From Branchiostoma floridae (taxonomy: Eukaryota > Chordata > Leptocardii > Amphioxiformes > Branchiostomatidae): a DNA stretch of 64,000 bases. The DNA lies in NCBI RefSeq assembly GCF_000003815.2, contig NC_049993.1, forward strand, positions 13,074,768 to 13,138,767. Reading direction: 5' to 3'. The notes under the pieces were generated by a model, which searched no databases, had not been told where the DNA came from, and saw nothing but the letters and a program-made list of their open reading frames with translations. Shown here one piece after another: positions 1 to 16,600 of this stretch; position 1 is the first letter of the stretch, and each line of letters opens with the position of its first letter. The position numbers were made by a program, and so were the translations under genes.

Positions 1-122
1 TTGCCTACGTTGTAGCACCACCCTTGCCGCTCTGTTTTGTAGTATTTGTAGTTGCCGTTGTTTGGTGGCCCCACAGGTTCCCCAGACAGTGTCACAATAG
101 TCGAAAATAGGCAATATCATAC
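1..122 (-). mobile_element. LINE reverse transcriptase C-terminal fragment
   Basis: Reading the minus strand from about 122 to 1 gives an open stretch with the motif FDYCDTVWG followed by LQILQNRAARVV. This is the conserved region downstream of the polymerase core in CR1/L2/Jockey-type non-LTR elements (D-Y-C/G-x-x-V-W-G ... LQ-x-x-QNRAAR). It continues off the window edge, so its length is unknown. It lies inside the ankyrin gene's downstream intron. Family assignment below clade level is not possible from this fragment. Confidence 0.7.
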
Positions 123-169
123 AATGCTGATGCGGCCTATTTTCTTATTTATATAACGTTATATCATAC

Positions 170-1306
170 CTGCTGCGCCATGTCCACGTCTACTCCAGCC
201 TTCAGCAGCTGCTGCACACCTTCCACATGCCCACCCCAGACTGCATCGATCAGTGATCCTGAGGTGGCCGCATCCTGTGGAACAGTGGAAAGGATGGCGA
301 TAAATACAAGCATCGCAATATGATAAAAGCACATAGTACCTGTAACTGTCACGTGGAATCATGATGTACAATGTATGTTTCACTGCAGTATCAAACTATT
401 CTTAAATTGGTGATTTGCTTTGTTTTTGTGCGCGAGTATTCAGATCGTTGTACATTTACGCGCACCACGCGAAAGGCGTAGGATTTGTTACGAATTAAAT
501 GACAATATTACTGAAAATATCCGAAGTCACACGTCTTTGGTGACAAGACCTTGGTTAAAAATGCACCAACCACTGAAAGACTGTACTTCAAAAGTTTTCT
601 TACAGCCCAGCAACTATATATATCAGTGGAGACACAGTATATTGAGCAATGACATAATAATTCATACAATGTATGTGTTACCTTCTGTAAGTAAATACGT
701 CACACCGGTACCTTGTTTGTTCACTAACGTTTATATGACTTACATAGAAAAGCACACTGATGAAACGGTTTGCATAAGCAAGAAATTACCTGTCCTAACG
801 TTGCATCCAACAATAAAGTGCGCAAAATCTATCAATTGTAACGATCTTATAAACGTTTCACATTTAATTGCGCGATGACCATAACAATGCTTCTGACAAC
901 ACTTCCCTTCAAGTATATATGTAAGATATCTATCGCTGTTAATGATCAAATCACTATAATCCAATAACAATTAGTGAGTTAAATTACATAGAAACATAGA
1001 AACCCATAAAGTTAAAGTTATGAAAAATATTCGAAAAAGCAATGGCTGGATAAACAGGACCCTTCGCCATAACCACATTAAAACCCGTTTGAGACCGAAA
1101 TAATTATCTGATTATATACTGAGTAAAATATTCCACGCACTACACTTCTTTATCGGCAGCTAGTCTCTTGTATCTGTAACTTTAAAAACGTTTATTCAGT
1201 TGTAATTGTCTCCTTGTTTTAACTGTACCTTATTCAGATCCGGGACCCACATAGTGCAAAGTACAAAATGTTGACTTACCTTGCTGTTCGTTGGTTCCCC
1301 TGACAT
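170..1306 (-). CDS. Ankyrin-repeat protein, first two coding exons (partial)
   Basis: Exon 1 is 1306-1280: ATG then MSGEPTNSK, ending at a GTAAGT donor in phase 0. Exon 2 is 274-170: a CCACAG acceptor, 35 codons and a GTATGA donor, also phase 0. Exon 2 contains the ankyrin signature GGHVEGVQQLLKAGVDV, matching the family pattern GHxEVVKLLLxAGADVN. The gene continues off the left edge, so length and total repeat number are unknown. The first-exon Met is chosen because the exon reads open from it into a good donor and the phases match exactly. The 970-bp intron between the exons has no other supported feature. The product is probably a small cytosolic or nuclear scaffold, but the family member cannot be named. 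Confidence 0.6.
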
Positions 1307-2904
1307 GCTGGCACAACTTAACTTAACCCAGTTGGCAGAAAATCAGCTGAAATCTTTCATCCACTCTTCTCCAGATTTTCAGCACAAGTTACGCTATTCT
1401 AATTATATTTGGTTGCTCAGGGAAACAGATTAAAGCTGTAGCACAAGTTCTTGGCCTTCCCGACTGAGTCACAGGCGACGACTGTTATCTTCAACCAATG
1501 AGAACTTGACAACAGTTATATGCCGACCAACCGTTGCCCAGCGGTTTTGGACTTTGCTTTTCTATCACATGCACAAGGCTAACATAAGCAGAAAATATTG
1601 CAAATACGTGACGATTATGATATTTCGTTTTATTCTTCACTATATAGTTATATCATTAACTTCCATTCTTCATAATGGATTTCAATAAAGGTGTGTAGTG
1701 TTTATGTCTAAACGTTGTTGTGAAATACAATCTTTCACTGAGATTTAGAATATATCAACCCGGAGCCCAATATGTAACCTAATGTTTACACACTTAAAAT
1801 AGACTGTAACACCATACTATTTTCAAGTGCCTAAATGGGACTGATAAGAAAAATAGATCAATAAGTAAGCCCTTTCACGGATCAAGCTGTGCATGTGCAG
1901 GTCAAAGGTGAAGGCCCCTGACAAGTAAAGAGTCAACAGTAGAGGAAGATGTTCTGGCTGGTTCTATATATGATGCAATACAAAAATATATGTATAAATG
2001 GTAACTTGACATCGAACTTGGACTAGGAAAGTTTTATACAATGTGTATATTACCCAATATAGAATCAACTGTGTAACTTGTTAACAACTTTTCCACTGTA
2101 GGTAAGTAGACACTTTGAATGCAGCTAATGTACATGTACATGGTGTGGGAATGTTCATTTTATTCATTATAGTTCACACACACTCACAAATTGGGCCACA
2201 ATTAAAATATCAAAGTCACTTATTTTCCCCAATAAAAGTCTTCACATGTCTGGCCATGTTTGACATGAAGTTGAAAATAGAATTACATTGACTTGGCATC
2301 GTAATCGTTCACCATTGTACTTACTGGGCATTTTGATGAACATGTCTTAGAGAATAAATACTGATTTGGAGTATTGACAGTGGCAGAGAAGAATCTCATT
2401 TCCTAATTAGAACGTGTTTTCCTTAGCACAGAAATAGTCAATGAGAGAATATTCATGCTCAAAATTGCATTAAGTATGCAAATTAAACATTACAGTGCAA
2501 TGTCACATTTTGACATTATCATAAAACAATGAATATTTGTTCAGTACCAAAACATCAATTAGGCTCATTACAGTAAATCAAATACAGAGTTTCAGTCGCA
2601 TCTATATGTTGTGTACAGTTGTAGTAAGTTTACATCAGAACTTTGGCTACAAAATAAAGGTAATGTTGTTCATTTCTATCAGTTTCTGTGAAAAGTTCTG
2701 CAGAGCAGTGCCACAACTTCTCATAGTTGTTCCCACTTTCTTATTAAAGATTCTTACAAAAGACATTAAAAACTTCAAATTAACAGGTGTGTTACTATTA
2801 CTAAGGCACATCTAATCCTATACATATGTTACAGGGTTACTGTTAACCCTTGTTATACTGTCTTCATAAAGTCAGTTAATCCAAGGAGGTTGAAATAAGA
2901 TTGG

Positions 2905-3457
2905 TTAAAGGGGCATTCCACTGCAGAGGGGAGTGTTATTGAAATTCCAATAGATAGTGTATCAATGAATACATGATCAGCCGACCTTTTGTGGAATTTC
3001 ACTTGTGGCGAATTAAGCAACGTGTGTTTATAAAACAATATGACACTCACTAAACCCATGCAGACCCTACCCATGTATTCCCTATACGTGTAGACACTTC
3101 CTTTATCGTGAATATTTGTGGCATAAATGAGGGGCACTTAGCACAACAAGAAGATCAATTGTTCACAGGATATCAAAGAACACATAACAAGTCGTGTTTT
3201 TCTTAGCGCCCCAGAAATCTCTTTGTAAGCTAACTTAAGTCAGCCTTTGTCAGGCACATTGTATTCAGCCATAGGCTGAGGTTGGTTAATCTAATTAGAG
3301 GGTCCTTGGGGAGTTTGTAGAAGACTGAATGCTTTTTGATGTGCGTGGGGCTGATGGGTACTCTATCGTATAATGTTCCGTAGCCTATATTTGTCACTTC
3401 TACAATTGATATCTATCGGAAAATAACAGTCCCGTCTGGAGTGGAATGCCCCTTTAA
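2905..3457. mobile_element. MITE with TTAAAGGGGCATTCCACT terminal inverted repeats
   Basis: The left end reads TTAAAGGGGCATTCCACTGC and the right end reads GGAGTGGAATGCCCCTTTAA, an inverted repeat of about 18 bp. The element is about 553 bp and has no transposase ORF, so it is non-autonomous. TTAA at both ends could be a target duplication or part of the repeat. A fragment of the same family begins at 29609 (AAAAAGGGGCATTCCACTCC). Confidence 0.75.
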
Positions 3458-3979
3458 TCTTAGTATAAATCAAGAAACAACAAAAGTTATTTTACATTTC
3501 CTGAACACCCTTCATGATATGGTAAGAGAAGTTTGTACATTTATCAAATTTGGATGCACATAACAGTGCATAATATTATGCATTGCTGTCATTGTTGTCA
3601 TGTGCCATTTATGGATGTAAGTACAAAATGTACATGTATTCAACCTGGAAAAGTGTCATAGTCAAAATACATCCTATAATAAAAATATTTGGCCCCAGAA
3701 AATGTAACCACAAAGTATGAATGTGGGAGGGTCTATTTTCACTTGTTTGTATTCCCTTTTATACTAGTAGAATTTCTGAATATTATCTTGACCAATTTTC
3801 ATATGTATACATGTATTAAGTACCCCATGACATAATCAGTTCTTATTTCAAATCATATTTGTCCCATTTTGTTATCATAGCAATTCAATTTCACTGAAGT
3901 ATAGCCATACATGGGAAGTACCATTGTATCACACCTGTATTACCTTTCATTAAATTTTCAATGAGTTTGTAAAGTCTTT

Positions 3980-4188
3980 AACATTAGTTCACCTTTATCT
4001 GAGGGGTAACCTATATCTAATTAACAAACAAACAAACAAACAGGGTATTTAGGGACATGAAGTTGACAGATGTTGGTTTCAGATTGCAATATTTTCAAAA
4101 TATTGCAGTTTGAAACCATCCCTAAATAAAAATTGTGTTTAAAAGAATGGATAAAGGATTCCCCGTGGATAAAGGTGAACTAGTGTTA
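3980..4188. mobile_element. Fold-back MITE with TAGTTCACCTTTATC ends
   Basis: Ends read AACATTAGTTCACCTTTATC on the left and, reversed, AACACTAGTTCACCTTTATC on the right. The centre holds a second inverted repeat around ATTGCAATATTTTCAAAATA, so most of the 209-bp element could fold into a hairpin. Related copies lie at 53880-54060 and just right of the N gap at 16611-16770. There is no coding capacity. Confidence 0.75.
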
Positions 4189-4576
4189 CCTCAGATACAA
4201 TTTTCTGATCAGAATTACTTCAGTTGTATTAACGAGTTAAACATGATTGGTATACAAATAAATCATATGACAAGAATCACAGTCAAAAATAAGCATTTTC
4301 ACATCATTTCCTGAATTGGTTATAGTAGCTATCAGGTACTAGCTACCTTTACATGTATATACATTAAATTTTGTGCTTTTGGAGATCAAACTAAAATTTC
4401 ACCATGTAGCTACTATACAAGGTGCATTGCTGAGAAATATGCTTTCATATACCCCACAAACAATAATTTCAACAATCAGAAAATCACTGCATGGTAACCA
4501 AGCAAATCAGATTAAGTACACTTTGACCAATCAGAAGGATCCTATCACAGCATCACCCAGTCACATTCTTGATACA

Positions 4577-7828
<3,252 letters not shown>

Positions 7829-9002
7829 TCACAATTAACAATTGCATATACTATTTAGTAAGTAACTTAAAGTTTTAAAGCTACATGCAAGTACAGCTGG
7901 ATGCATGTACAGCAGTAACTAACATCTAAGTCTAACAGGTGCACAACAAACATGCCTAATAGTGGTAGTATAGTATAGGTATAGCAGGTCAGAATATACC
8001 GGCTGGCTAGAATTATACATGGGTACACTATAAATTATATATTGGGTTGGCCGACTACTCTCTCTTCACAGCCAGGGGCTGAATTCACTTACAGTAACAA
8101 CAAAAGTCTTGACTGCAGTTCTTGAACACAAGATCGACTATTGACCTTACATTTAAAGAATCATTATTAGCAAATCAGGTGGGAAAAAGAATGACTAAGC
8201 ACTAAACTACAGTGCAAATGCAGTTAATATCAATATCACTAGTTCCATGACGTGCCACGCCTACTTGTACAATCCAGACGTCGTTATCATTACCTTCCTG
8301 AGATCTGTAGTGCTGTAAGAGTGACTGTGCTGGCCACGCTGTCAGAGTAAGTACCACAAACAAACATAGGTACATCAATGATCAACACAACCCTCCGATA
8401 CCTGGCCTTTCCAACCTGTAACAGCACATATAATACGTTCCAACTCAGAGATATAGAAACTGTACTACCAGTATATGCTTCCATATCTAGAGCTACATAA
8501 AGCACATGTCTGTTTACCGTATATAATCTATGTAGGCTCAAAAGTGCATTTTCAATAACTCATGATCAGATGCAGAAGATGGTATGGAAATTATTGTTTG
8601 AGCTCTACTTTGTAACATATATAAATATTTGCCCTTCCCTGAGTGCAATGGTCAATCCTCAAAGCAAACTGTTTCATTGCTAAATGAAGAGAATGTAAAG
8701 CCATGTTGGGAGTGGTTGTCAAACATACAAAAAAGGACAGGACAAAGAACGAGGGTTAAACCATGTTGATCCTTATATGATTGTGGGGAAGATATCAATA
8801 TACATGTGCAGGCACGTGTACTTTTAAAACCAATACTGTGAAAGTGCAATTGCTGTACATACTAGTAGTGTTACATATCCAGGTTGTGTTATATCTGTTG
8901 CTAGTCGTAAAATAGTTACTACAGTACAATTAGCTACAAACTGTTCATGTAAAAGTGTGGACATGATATAAAGTGGATGTACACAGCATTGAATTATCTT
9001 CT

Positions 9003-9174
9003 TTTTTTTTTTCTTCCGTTTTTTGAGGCTACCAACTTCAATTTGCTGAAGCGTTTTGTAGCCTATATAGGAAAGTCTTTTCCAAGGGCACAAGATTGGT
9101 GACACATCGGGGTTTGAACTCAGGACCTTCTGGACCTGAGTCAAACGTGCTGGCAATTGCGCCACGCGGTCCCA
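9003..9174 (-). mobile_element. tRNA-derived SINE, internally deleted
   Basis: On the minus strand the head (from 9174) has a box A-like TGGCGCAATTGCCAGCACG and a box B-like GGTCCTGAGTTCAAACCC, followed by a short body and a tail ending GCTACAAAACGCTTCAGCAA. It matches the longer copy at 10190-10541 but lacks the central body. It is a retroposed element, not a working tRNA gene: the anticodon arm and acceptor stem do not pair well. Confidence 0.7.
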
Positions 9175-9669
9175 TTTTCTGTTGATTTCTTTATTTGCAA
9201 GTTGTGGAAAGTTATTTTTGCACTGTAAGGGTTCATGTTACTAAACAATCTAAATTATGAATCATAAATCATCATGAGTAATTACTTCAAAATTTTCAAA
9301 TTGTTACTAGCGTTACACAAAATATTGCAATTTCAAAATCTTTGATGCACATAAACTTTAACAATAAAAAAAGGACAACTGTAACATTGACATATATGTA
9401 CACCAATGACATACATCATGAAGCTGTGTAAACGTGGCTGAATTCTACAAAGACTAAAAGAGTGAAGAAAAAGTGGCAAACAGACCTCTTGACAAAAAGT
9501 TCAATTTCATACCTGGTACTTTACGTTTTCTTCCTCTTCTTAGTTGAATATCCAGCGGTTTCTTGGCACATAAACGACTTAGACGATGCCTTGGTTACTA
9601 AGCAACACTCTGATCTTCCTTTAACAGACAAAGAAACACAACAAAGCCTTAGCACCACACTTTTCTTAC

Positions 9670-9825
9670 ACAACTTCTTGACAAAACCACACAGACACAC
9701 CTCCTAACCTATGACCTACTGCCGGTGTCCTAGTACTTCCGGGTTGTACCATTTCCGGGTTAGAGGTGAACGCGAGAGTAGGCAACGTGCTACAGTGTGT
9801 CCTGGACAGCTGAACGGTTTTGTCG
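9670..9825. promoter_or_regulatory. Putative bidirectional AK3/PUM3 promoter and first noncoding exons
   Basis: The two genes diverge here. ACTTCCGG (9735-9742) and ATTTCCGG (9751-9758) match the ETS/GABP core CCGGAAGT/A in reverse, which is common at divergent housekeeping promoters. The plus side runs into a noncoding exon ending at 9825 with the donor GTAAGT, matching an untranslated first exon of PUM3. On the minus side a GTAAGA donor at 9669-9668 fits a first noncoding AK exon. No TATA box is seen. Start sites are inferred. Confidence 0.5.
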
Positions 9826-10189
9826 GTAAGTTTTTCACATTTCTGGAAGATCCAGCCTCTAGATACGTAAGATATATCTTGAATATTCACGAACCTTTCT
9901 TTTTCCACTGAAATTACACCGTTTTCTTGGGAAATAGGCGCGATTGTTGAAGAATTCTAAGTTGGGACATGTCCCGTTTCGTATAAGTTTGCCCCCCTCC
10001 CCTCAGAACGCCAAGTACTCTCTCTGAAAACTGTGAGCTCGGGAAAGCTGAGATCATAGTCCCCAAATTCACGCAAAAGCTTATCTGGAGCAATTTTGTA
10101 GATGAAACTTATATGACTGTTCATATAGATGAAAAATATTTGAAATAGATGTAAAATGTTGTAACATACTTTTCACTGCTGATTTCTTC

Positions 10190-10541
10190 TTCTTCTTCAT
10201 TTCTTCTTTCGTTTGAGGCTACCTACTTCAACTTGCTGAAGATTTTGTAGCCTATTTACAGACTGTAAGGTTTGATCCACTCACACCGGGAAGGACCCCT
10301 ACTCTTTTTCATAAGTGTGGCAGGTGCTTGGGGTGTGGCTCTCCCCAAACACGGGACCTCCATAATCCTATCCAAGGGACGGCCCTAGCCGAAGCTAGTT
10401 ACTCATTTTTCACAAAAAGAAGTGACGAAAGTCGTGTTAAGTGTCTTTCCCAAGGTAACAAGATCGGTGACATGGCCGGGTTTGAACTCAGGACCTCTTG
10501 GACCTGCGCCCAATGCGCTGCCAATTGCACCACGCGATCTT
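10190..10541 (-). mobile_element. Full-length tRNA-derived SINE with Deu-like core
   Basis: The head is on the right, read on the minus strand. Box A-like TGGTGCAATTGGCAGCGC and box B-like GGTCCTGAGTTCAAACC (10495-10479) mark it. The body contains GGAGGTCCCGTGTTTGGG, resembling the Deu core of deuterostome SINEs, and CTTGGGAAAGACACTTAA. The tail ends with a CTTCAGCAAGTTGAAG inverted repeat and an AAGAA-rich stretch. It lies in PUM3 intron 1. The Deu assignment is from memory of the core and should be checked by alignment. Confidence 0.7.
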
Positions 10542-10645
10542 ACATTGTAGTAAGGCTTTAATTCTAAAGTTTACTTCATTTTAGTTCAGAAGCATATTTC
10601 TAACACTGGCATCTCTTTATTGTTTTTCTCAAGCTTTACAAAGAA

Positions 10646-13600
10646 ATGACTGTAACAATGGAGGACACCGAACCAGAGAAGAAGCTCAAACTCAAACGCA
10701 CCAAGGGAACAGCGACTGGTCCACCCACCAAGAAAGTCAAGTCCTTCAATGACCAGTCTCAAGAACTCGCAGGAGGGAAACTTTTCAAGAAAACAGACCA
10801 GAAGGCAAAGGGCAAGAAGATTAAGAAGGACGGCAAGGTGAAGAAATCTTCAGATGGAGAAGAAAAGACAGGACAAAAGAAAAAGGTACCCATGAAGAAA
10901 GGGAAGAAGAGAAAGAGTGAAGGAGATGGTGAAAGTGGTGAGTTGCTTCTTGCACCTGTTTGTTTGTTTGTTTGTTTGTTTATTTGTATTATGCAACTAC
11001 ACAAGTGTATTCAAACTCTTTTGTTCATCCCTTCCATTCCAGGATTGAATTTTGCTGCTGGGGATGGAATAAAATTTCATCCTCCTTAATGAACGATAAT
11101 CAAAACTTTGTGACATTTTCATCAGATCATTCACAGTGCACTCGTGTGTCGACTCAGAGTTCTGCTTCATCAAATTGGGGGGATGGACAATGATTAGATA
11201 AGTTAGAGCTGGAAAGTTTCCTAATTCAGTGACACTATATACCGTATCCCTACTAGTATACTAGGATGATGCTATCACTAAGTAACCATATGCTTTGCAG
11301 GGGAAAACATAATCAGTTTTTTTAGTGTAATTTTCAAATCAATAATATTTTTAAAATCTGCATAGAGATTATTCTGTCACATGTTATTTGCATTTTGTTA
11401 TAACTTTTGGTATGAAGAGGAAGAAATAAGAATCTTTTGACATTTTCACATCTTAATGGCACAAATGTATTTTTCAGGGGAAAGCCCAGAAAAAAAGCAG
11501 AAGCTCGTGGAGATGAAGAAGAAAGAGCGGAAGGAAGTCCGCAGACAGCTTAAGAACAACTACCCACTTCTCAAGAGGACCAAGGAGATCTGGGAAGTTG
11601 TCAGAAGGTACCTAAAAACATTGAAAACTTAAAACATTGGTAACTTAGAACATTATAACATTTTCATTAACTTTTGTTTTCCTGATGCTTCTTTGAGTTT
11701 TTGACATGAAAGCTAGGTTTGCAAAACCAGTGTAAAAATTTGAATATTTATCTAAATTGAACACAGTTTACTGAGTTTTAACCATGTAGTGAAAGCAACA
11801 TTACAGAAGAAAAATAACTATTTAGAACATTTCACTGTTACATCATTGCTGCCTCTGCCACAGTGTTGGTGTGTCTATTTACATTTCAGTAAATCTTATC
11901 TCAAATGACTTTTATGTTTTCGGACATTCAAAAAGAGTCTCTCTTCCAAGCCTCATTTGTATTAGAATGTTTATTGTCTATCATTAGTATATCAAAGAAC
12001 AGAATACCAGTCCTTTTGATAAGACTTGTTTATGAAATACAAATAGCTACAAATAGCTACATGTACACTTGAGCTAGGATCCAATGAATAGCAATATGGC
12101 AGCCAGTGGTCAGCACCTGCCTGCTTTGTTGATATATGAAGTGTAATGAATAGAATTACATTCCACCTCCCTATTTCCCTACAGACATGACTGTAAGAAG
12201 GAGACCAGAGCCAAACTGATGACGGAACTCTACGGTCTCATCCAGGGCAGGGTCAAGGAGGTAAATAATCAAAGACATACATTCTTATATTCGTGAAACC
12301 CCCGCTTCAAATCCCTTAAGTCGAGATGTTGTTTTTGCTTAATCTCACCAGGTATGAAGAAGATAAGTAAGTAGTTAGTCTATTGAGGTCAGCAATCAGA
12401 CCTGAACAACATCCCCCAACGTCCAACCCTTGTAAGATGGAGAACAACGGACGCTAAAGGGGATAGAGAGAGAATTATGATGATCCTTTATTTTCTGATA
12501 TGTCTACAATGTGTGTCACAAAATGACATGTATGTCTCCCACAGCTTGCCAATGCCCATGACTCAGTGCGAGTGATGCAGTGTTGTATCCAGTTTGGTAC
12601 TCTGGAGCAGAGGGCAACATTGTTTGAAGAACTCAAAGGTACGAGATGTCTTCTACGCAAACTTCTGATAGTCATGAATGTAGAGCTTCAACACTTTTTA
12701 ATCCATGTGTTATACATTGTACACATTTGTGTTAAACTATATTTTAATATTTTGCCTTTCCTTTGTTCCAGATGAGTTGGTGAATATGTCCAAGTCCAAG
12801 TACGCAAAGTTTAGTGTCAGGAAGTTACTGAAGTATGGGTGAGTATTGGCATTTAATGTGAAGGTTTTGCTTCATGTACCTTGGATTTCTTATTATGGAT
12901 CCCTGTTAGATAGCCATAAAAGACATATCCTATGTTCTATGTGCATGCTTTTTAACTTAAGGTTGTACTCATTGCACAACTTGGTTCAATTATTATTTTA
13001 TTGATCAATGTAAAACGTATGTTTTTTCTGCACTAGGACCAAAGAACAGAAAGCTGAGATCATGAAGAGTTTTCATGGTCACATAAAGAAGCTTGTCAGA
13101 CATACGGTAGGTTCTGAATATATCACTGTCACCTTAGCCAACATTTTCAAGTCTATTGCGTGTAAACTTTTCATACAATTTTACAACAAAAATGCTTTTC
13201 AGACATTTGACACATATTACTTTGGTTACTAACAATGACAAGTGCATTTTTGGCAGGCAGCCTAATAATATCATATTCTAAAGACTGATGATTTTGTTAC
13301 CTTACTCTCCAGGAAGCCTCCAGTGTGCTGGAGTATGCTTACAACGAGTGGGCCAATCAGAAGCAGAGGAAAGCCATGCTGCAGGAGCTGTACGGGAACA
13401 CCTATGTGGTCTTCAAGGTACCGCAGCTAAATTGTTAAACTGCACCTAAAATGTTTGCCAATTCTGACAAATTTATTGACATTTGTTCTTTCTTTAACTA
13501 AAATTAAGAAATCTGCAAATTACACTCAAATTCAAAAATAGTTTTCAGTGTTGTAAACTTTAAACTCATCTTGGAAATTTTGTAGACATCATCTCAATGT

Positions 13601-16600
13601 AAATGTTACTATGTAGAAAGCACTATATTTGGTGTTAGACACATTAGATAATTGTTCTTTAAACAATCTTAGTTCCCTTTTACAGAGAATGCCTCCTTTG
13701 TATATTGTAGTGTCTTCATTCTACAATAACATTAAAAAAATTATGATTATGGAGTTGACATGTCATTCGATATTTCATTTGTAATACAAGACTTGATATG
13801 TTTAAAATGTTTTCCTCTGTCATTTTTTAGGCTCCTGGCACCACAACTTTGCAGGAACTCTTCACCCTTCACCCAGACAAGAAAGAACTGGTCATGAAAG
13901 AGTTTAAGGAATCTCTCACCCCACTGTTGGAGAAGTGAGTAACACAGGAATTTATTGCCTGGTATCTTATAGTTTGTAATCTTAAGGGAAAACTGTCTTC
14001 TTCTTCTTTCTTTTACACCCGAATAGTTATGTAGGACAGCATATTTACACAGCAGGAAAATAGCTCACCTGGCAAGTTTGTATTTTGTTGCGCTGCTATT
14101 TTGAATGAATGAAGTACAGAAAATACTGCGTATTGTACATATAATTCGAAGGTTGTATTGATGTGCCTAATCCATACCTTTGTTTAGGACTGTGGTGAAA
14201 CATACTCTGGTACACAAGGCTTTACTGGAGTTCTTCACTCATGCTGAGGGCAGGCTTAGAGCAGTAAGTTATGTCTTTTTTTTCTTTGCTATGTACAAGA
14301 GATGCAGGCTTTTAGCCAGGCATGCGTCAACGCGTCCAGAAGACGCGCTCTTCTTAGAATAACAAGATATTTGACGCTCTGGACGCTCTTGCACTGGGGA
14401 GAAAATCCTCTGACAAGCATGAAATTCTGATTGACCAGAGATGCTACCAGGTCATCTGTGGCTAGTCCTCTACTGTGGCCTCTGTAACTGTATTTTTGCC
14501 TTTTAGGATACCTTAGAATGCACTATTTTTAATTCAAAATCATCAAAAACTCAGCACCATGGAAGGTGGATGCCCCTGGACCCCCCTTACCGTGACTCAC
14601 CAATAAATTTGGACTCCCTAGAATAAAATCCTAGCTAAAAGCCTGAAGAGATGGTTGCATCTATGCATACTCTATTGTATATTTTCAATAGCATTTAACA
14701 TTACTGAGAACCACTATTTGTATCAGGTAAATGTGGTTGATATAGAAAGATGTAAGGCAATCTTTCTCACTTAAGGTGAAAAAGAATCCTTTTGAAGTAT
14801 ATTATAGCTATGCAACGTTGCCACAGCTTGTGTTCACAGCCAATCACACAGGGTCATCCCTTCTATTCTTGATAAGTGTGTTTGGTTCTTTTATGTGCAC
14901 AGGTTTGATGCGATTAATTCCTAAAGTTGTCTCATATGTGGGGCTGCAGGCTTAATGCCACCACTGTAATGCGAAAAACACTCCCCTTATAACATGCCCA
15001 AGCTAGGCCAGATCCTGGGATCAAATCCCAACCCAGATCCACAGATGAAATGTTGTGATTGCACTTCTGTCTTCTCCGTGTCTTGGCAACATGTATCTGC
15101 ATCTGTATCATTCCATAAACATGTAGCTGGTACTATTGTCCTTCTGCTTAACGCACCAGCTTCAATGATACTTGGTGACTTACTTAAAAGTAGCATGGCT
15201 CTTTGGGTATTTTAAGCACTGTCCTTGGTGCTGAATGGCATATCTTTGTCTTGAAAAGGTTTTTGTCATTCTTTAGGAAATGATTGAAGCCATCAGAGAG
15301 TCCCTCATCCACATCCTGCACACCCATGATGGGTCAAGGGTCACCATGCACTGCCTATGGCATGGGACAGCCAAGGTAACCTTTGACAGTTGACCTTCCT
15401 GGTGACATTTGGCACTCTATAGCATCCACAGAAGAAATGTTAAATTAACAGTGTACAATGGAAACTCAATGTATATCAACCATAACTTTTTGTCACATTT
15501 ATCAATTCTATTGTTCTTTCTTTCTTTACAGGACAGAAAAGTCATCATCAAGACAATGAAGACCTTTATGCAGAAGATTTGCCAGGTATACCTAAAATTA
15601 TGTTTATGTCATGAGTTCTCCATATTATAGTTATATAGTAACTGTCATAACACTAGAATCATAGCTAAGGTATGTTGCATTTTACATCAGAATAACAAAG
15701 ACAGTTGGTCAATTTATTGCTATTTTATCAATACATATTGAGAAATGTTCATTTCTTGCTCCACAGGAAGAGTTTGCCCACCATACCCTGCTGGCACTGT
15801 TTGATGTAGTTGATGACACCAAGTTGGTCTCTAAGGCCATCTTACAGGTATGGAGTCTTTACACTATGTTGAATTTGTTGATCCCTTGTTTCAAAATAGC
15901 CAGGAGGTCAAGCTTCGCCAGTATGGACAAGGATCGCTATTAGGGAACACGATGCAACTATATCGAGGAGCTTTATTCCAACATGGCGATACCATGGGAG
16001 TCGGTGGTCGGACTGACTATAGGACCGAACCAACATAACATAGGGGTGTTATTCTAACTAAATACAACATAAACCAACATGGGCGGCGCTTACTTACTTG
16101 GTCAAGCTTGTTTCACCCAATAAAATCAACTGTTATACTGACAGCGCCTCAGAGAGTTACAAATATATGCCAATATCTAAACATCACATGATGATCACAG
16201 GCTGTATTAAAACTGAAAATAGCTCATGGAAGTTGAAAGTTGCTTTTCTAGGAATCAATCAGGATCTAATTATGCCAGATTGTAATCTTTATCCTGACAT
16301 ATTTATTTATTCATTTATGTGTTGTTTTACCAGGGTAAGCTCCCATCAGTGTCTAGCACTGTTTTACAGGAAGGCCCTAGGTACACTCATAACGCATACA
16401 CATTACAATATTTGCATAGCACAACATATTGTCAAACACACATTTTCCTGTACCTGTTGTGTGGGAGACACCACGGTCACATCCACCCTGACATCTATAT
16501 ATAAACTATANNNNNNNNNNNNNNNNNNNNNNNNNNNNNNNNNNNNNNNNNNNNNNNNNNNNNNNNNNNNNNNNNNNNNNNNNNNNNNNNNNNNNNNNNN

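Larger units (their letters stand above)
1307..4576. other. Intergenic region between ankyrin and AK3 genes
   Basis: AT-rich sequence with no convincing coding exon on either strand. The short ORFs here have no recognisable domain and no splice context. It contains two inverted-repeat mobile elements, described separately (2905-3457 and 3980-4188), and the 3' untranslated region of the AK gene near the right end. A 28-bp stretch near 1890-1920 (CAGGTCAAAGGTGAAGGCCC) matches the ends of small repeats at 37783-37905 and 59196-59310. Confidence 0.6.

Noticed and set aside
420-878. 152-codon plus-strand ORF
   Set aside because: No domain, no splice context, odd composition, and it lies inside the ankyrin gene's first intron.
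8290-8541. Extra AK coding exon
   Set aside because: A spliceable segment at about 8343-8295 exists, but AK is complete without it. At most it is an untranslated exon.
9100-9174. tRNA gene
   Set aside because: Box A and box B are present, but the stems do not pair and the sequence continues into a SINE body also seen at 10190-10541.
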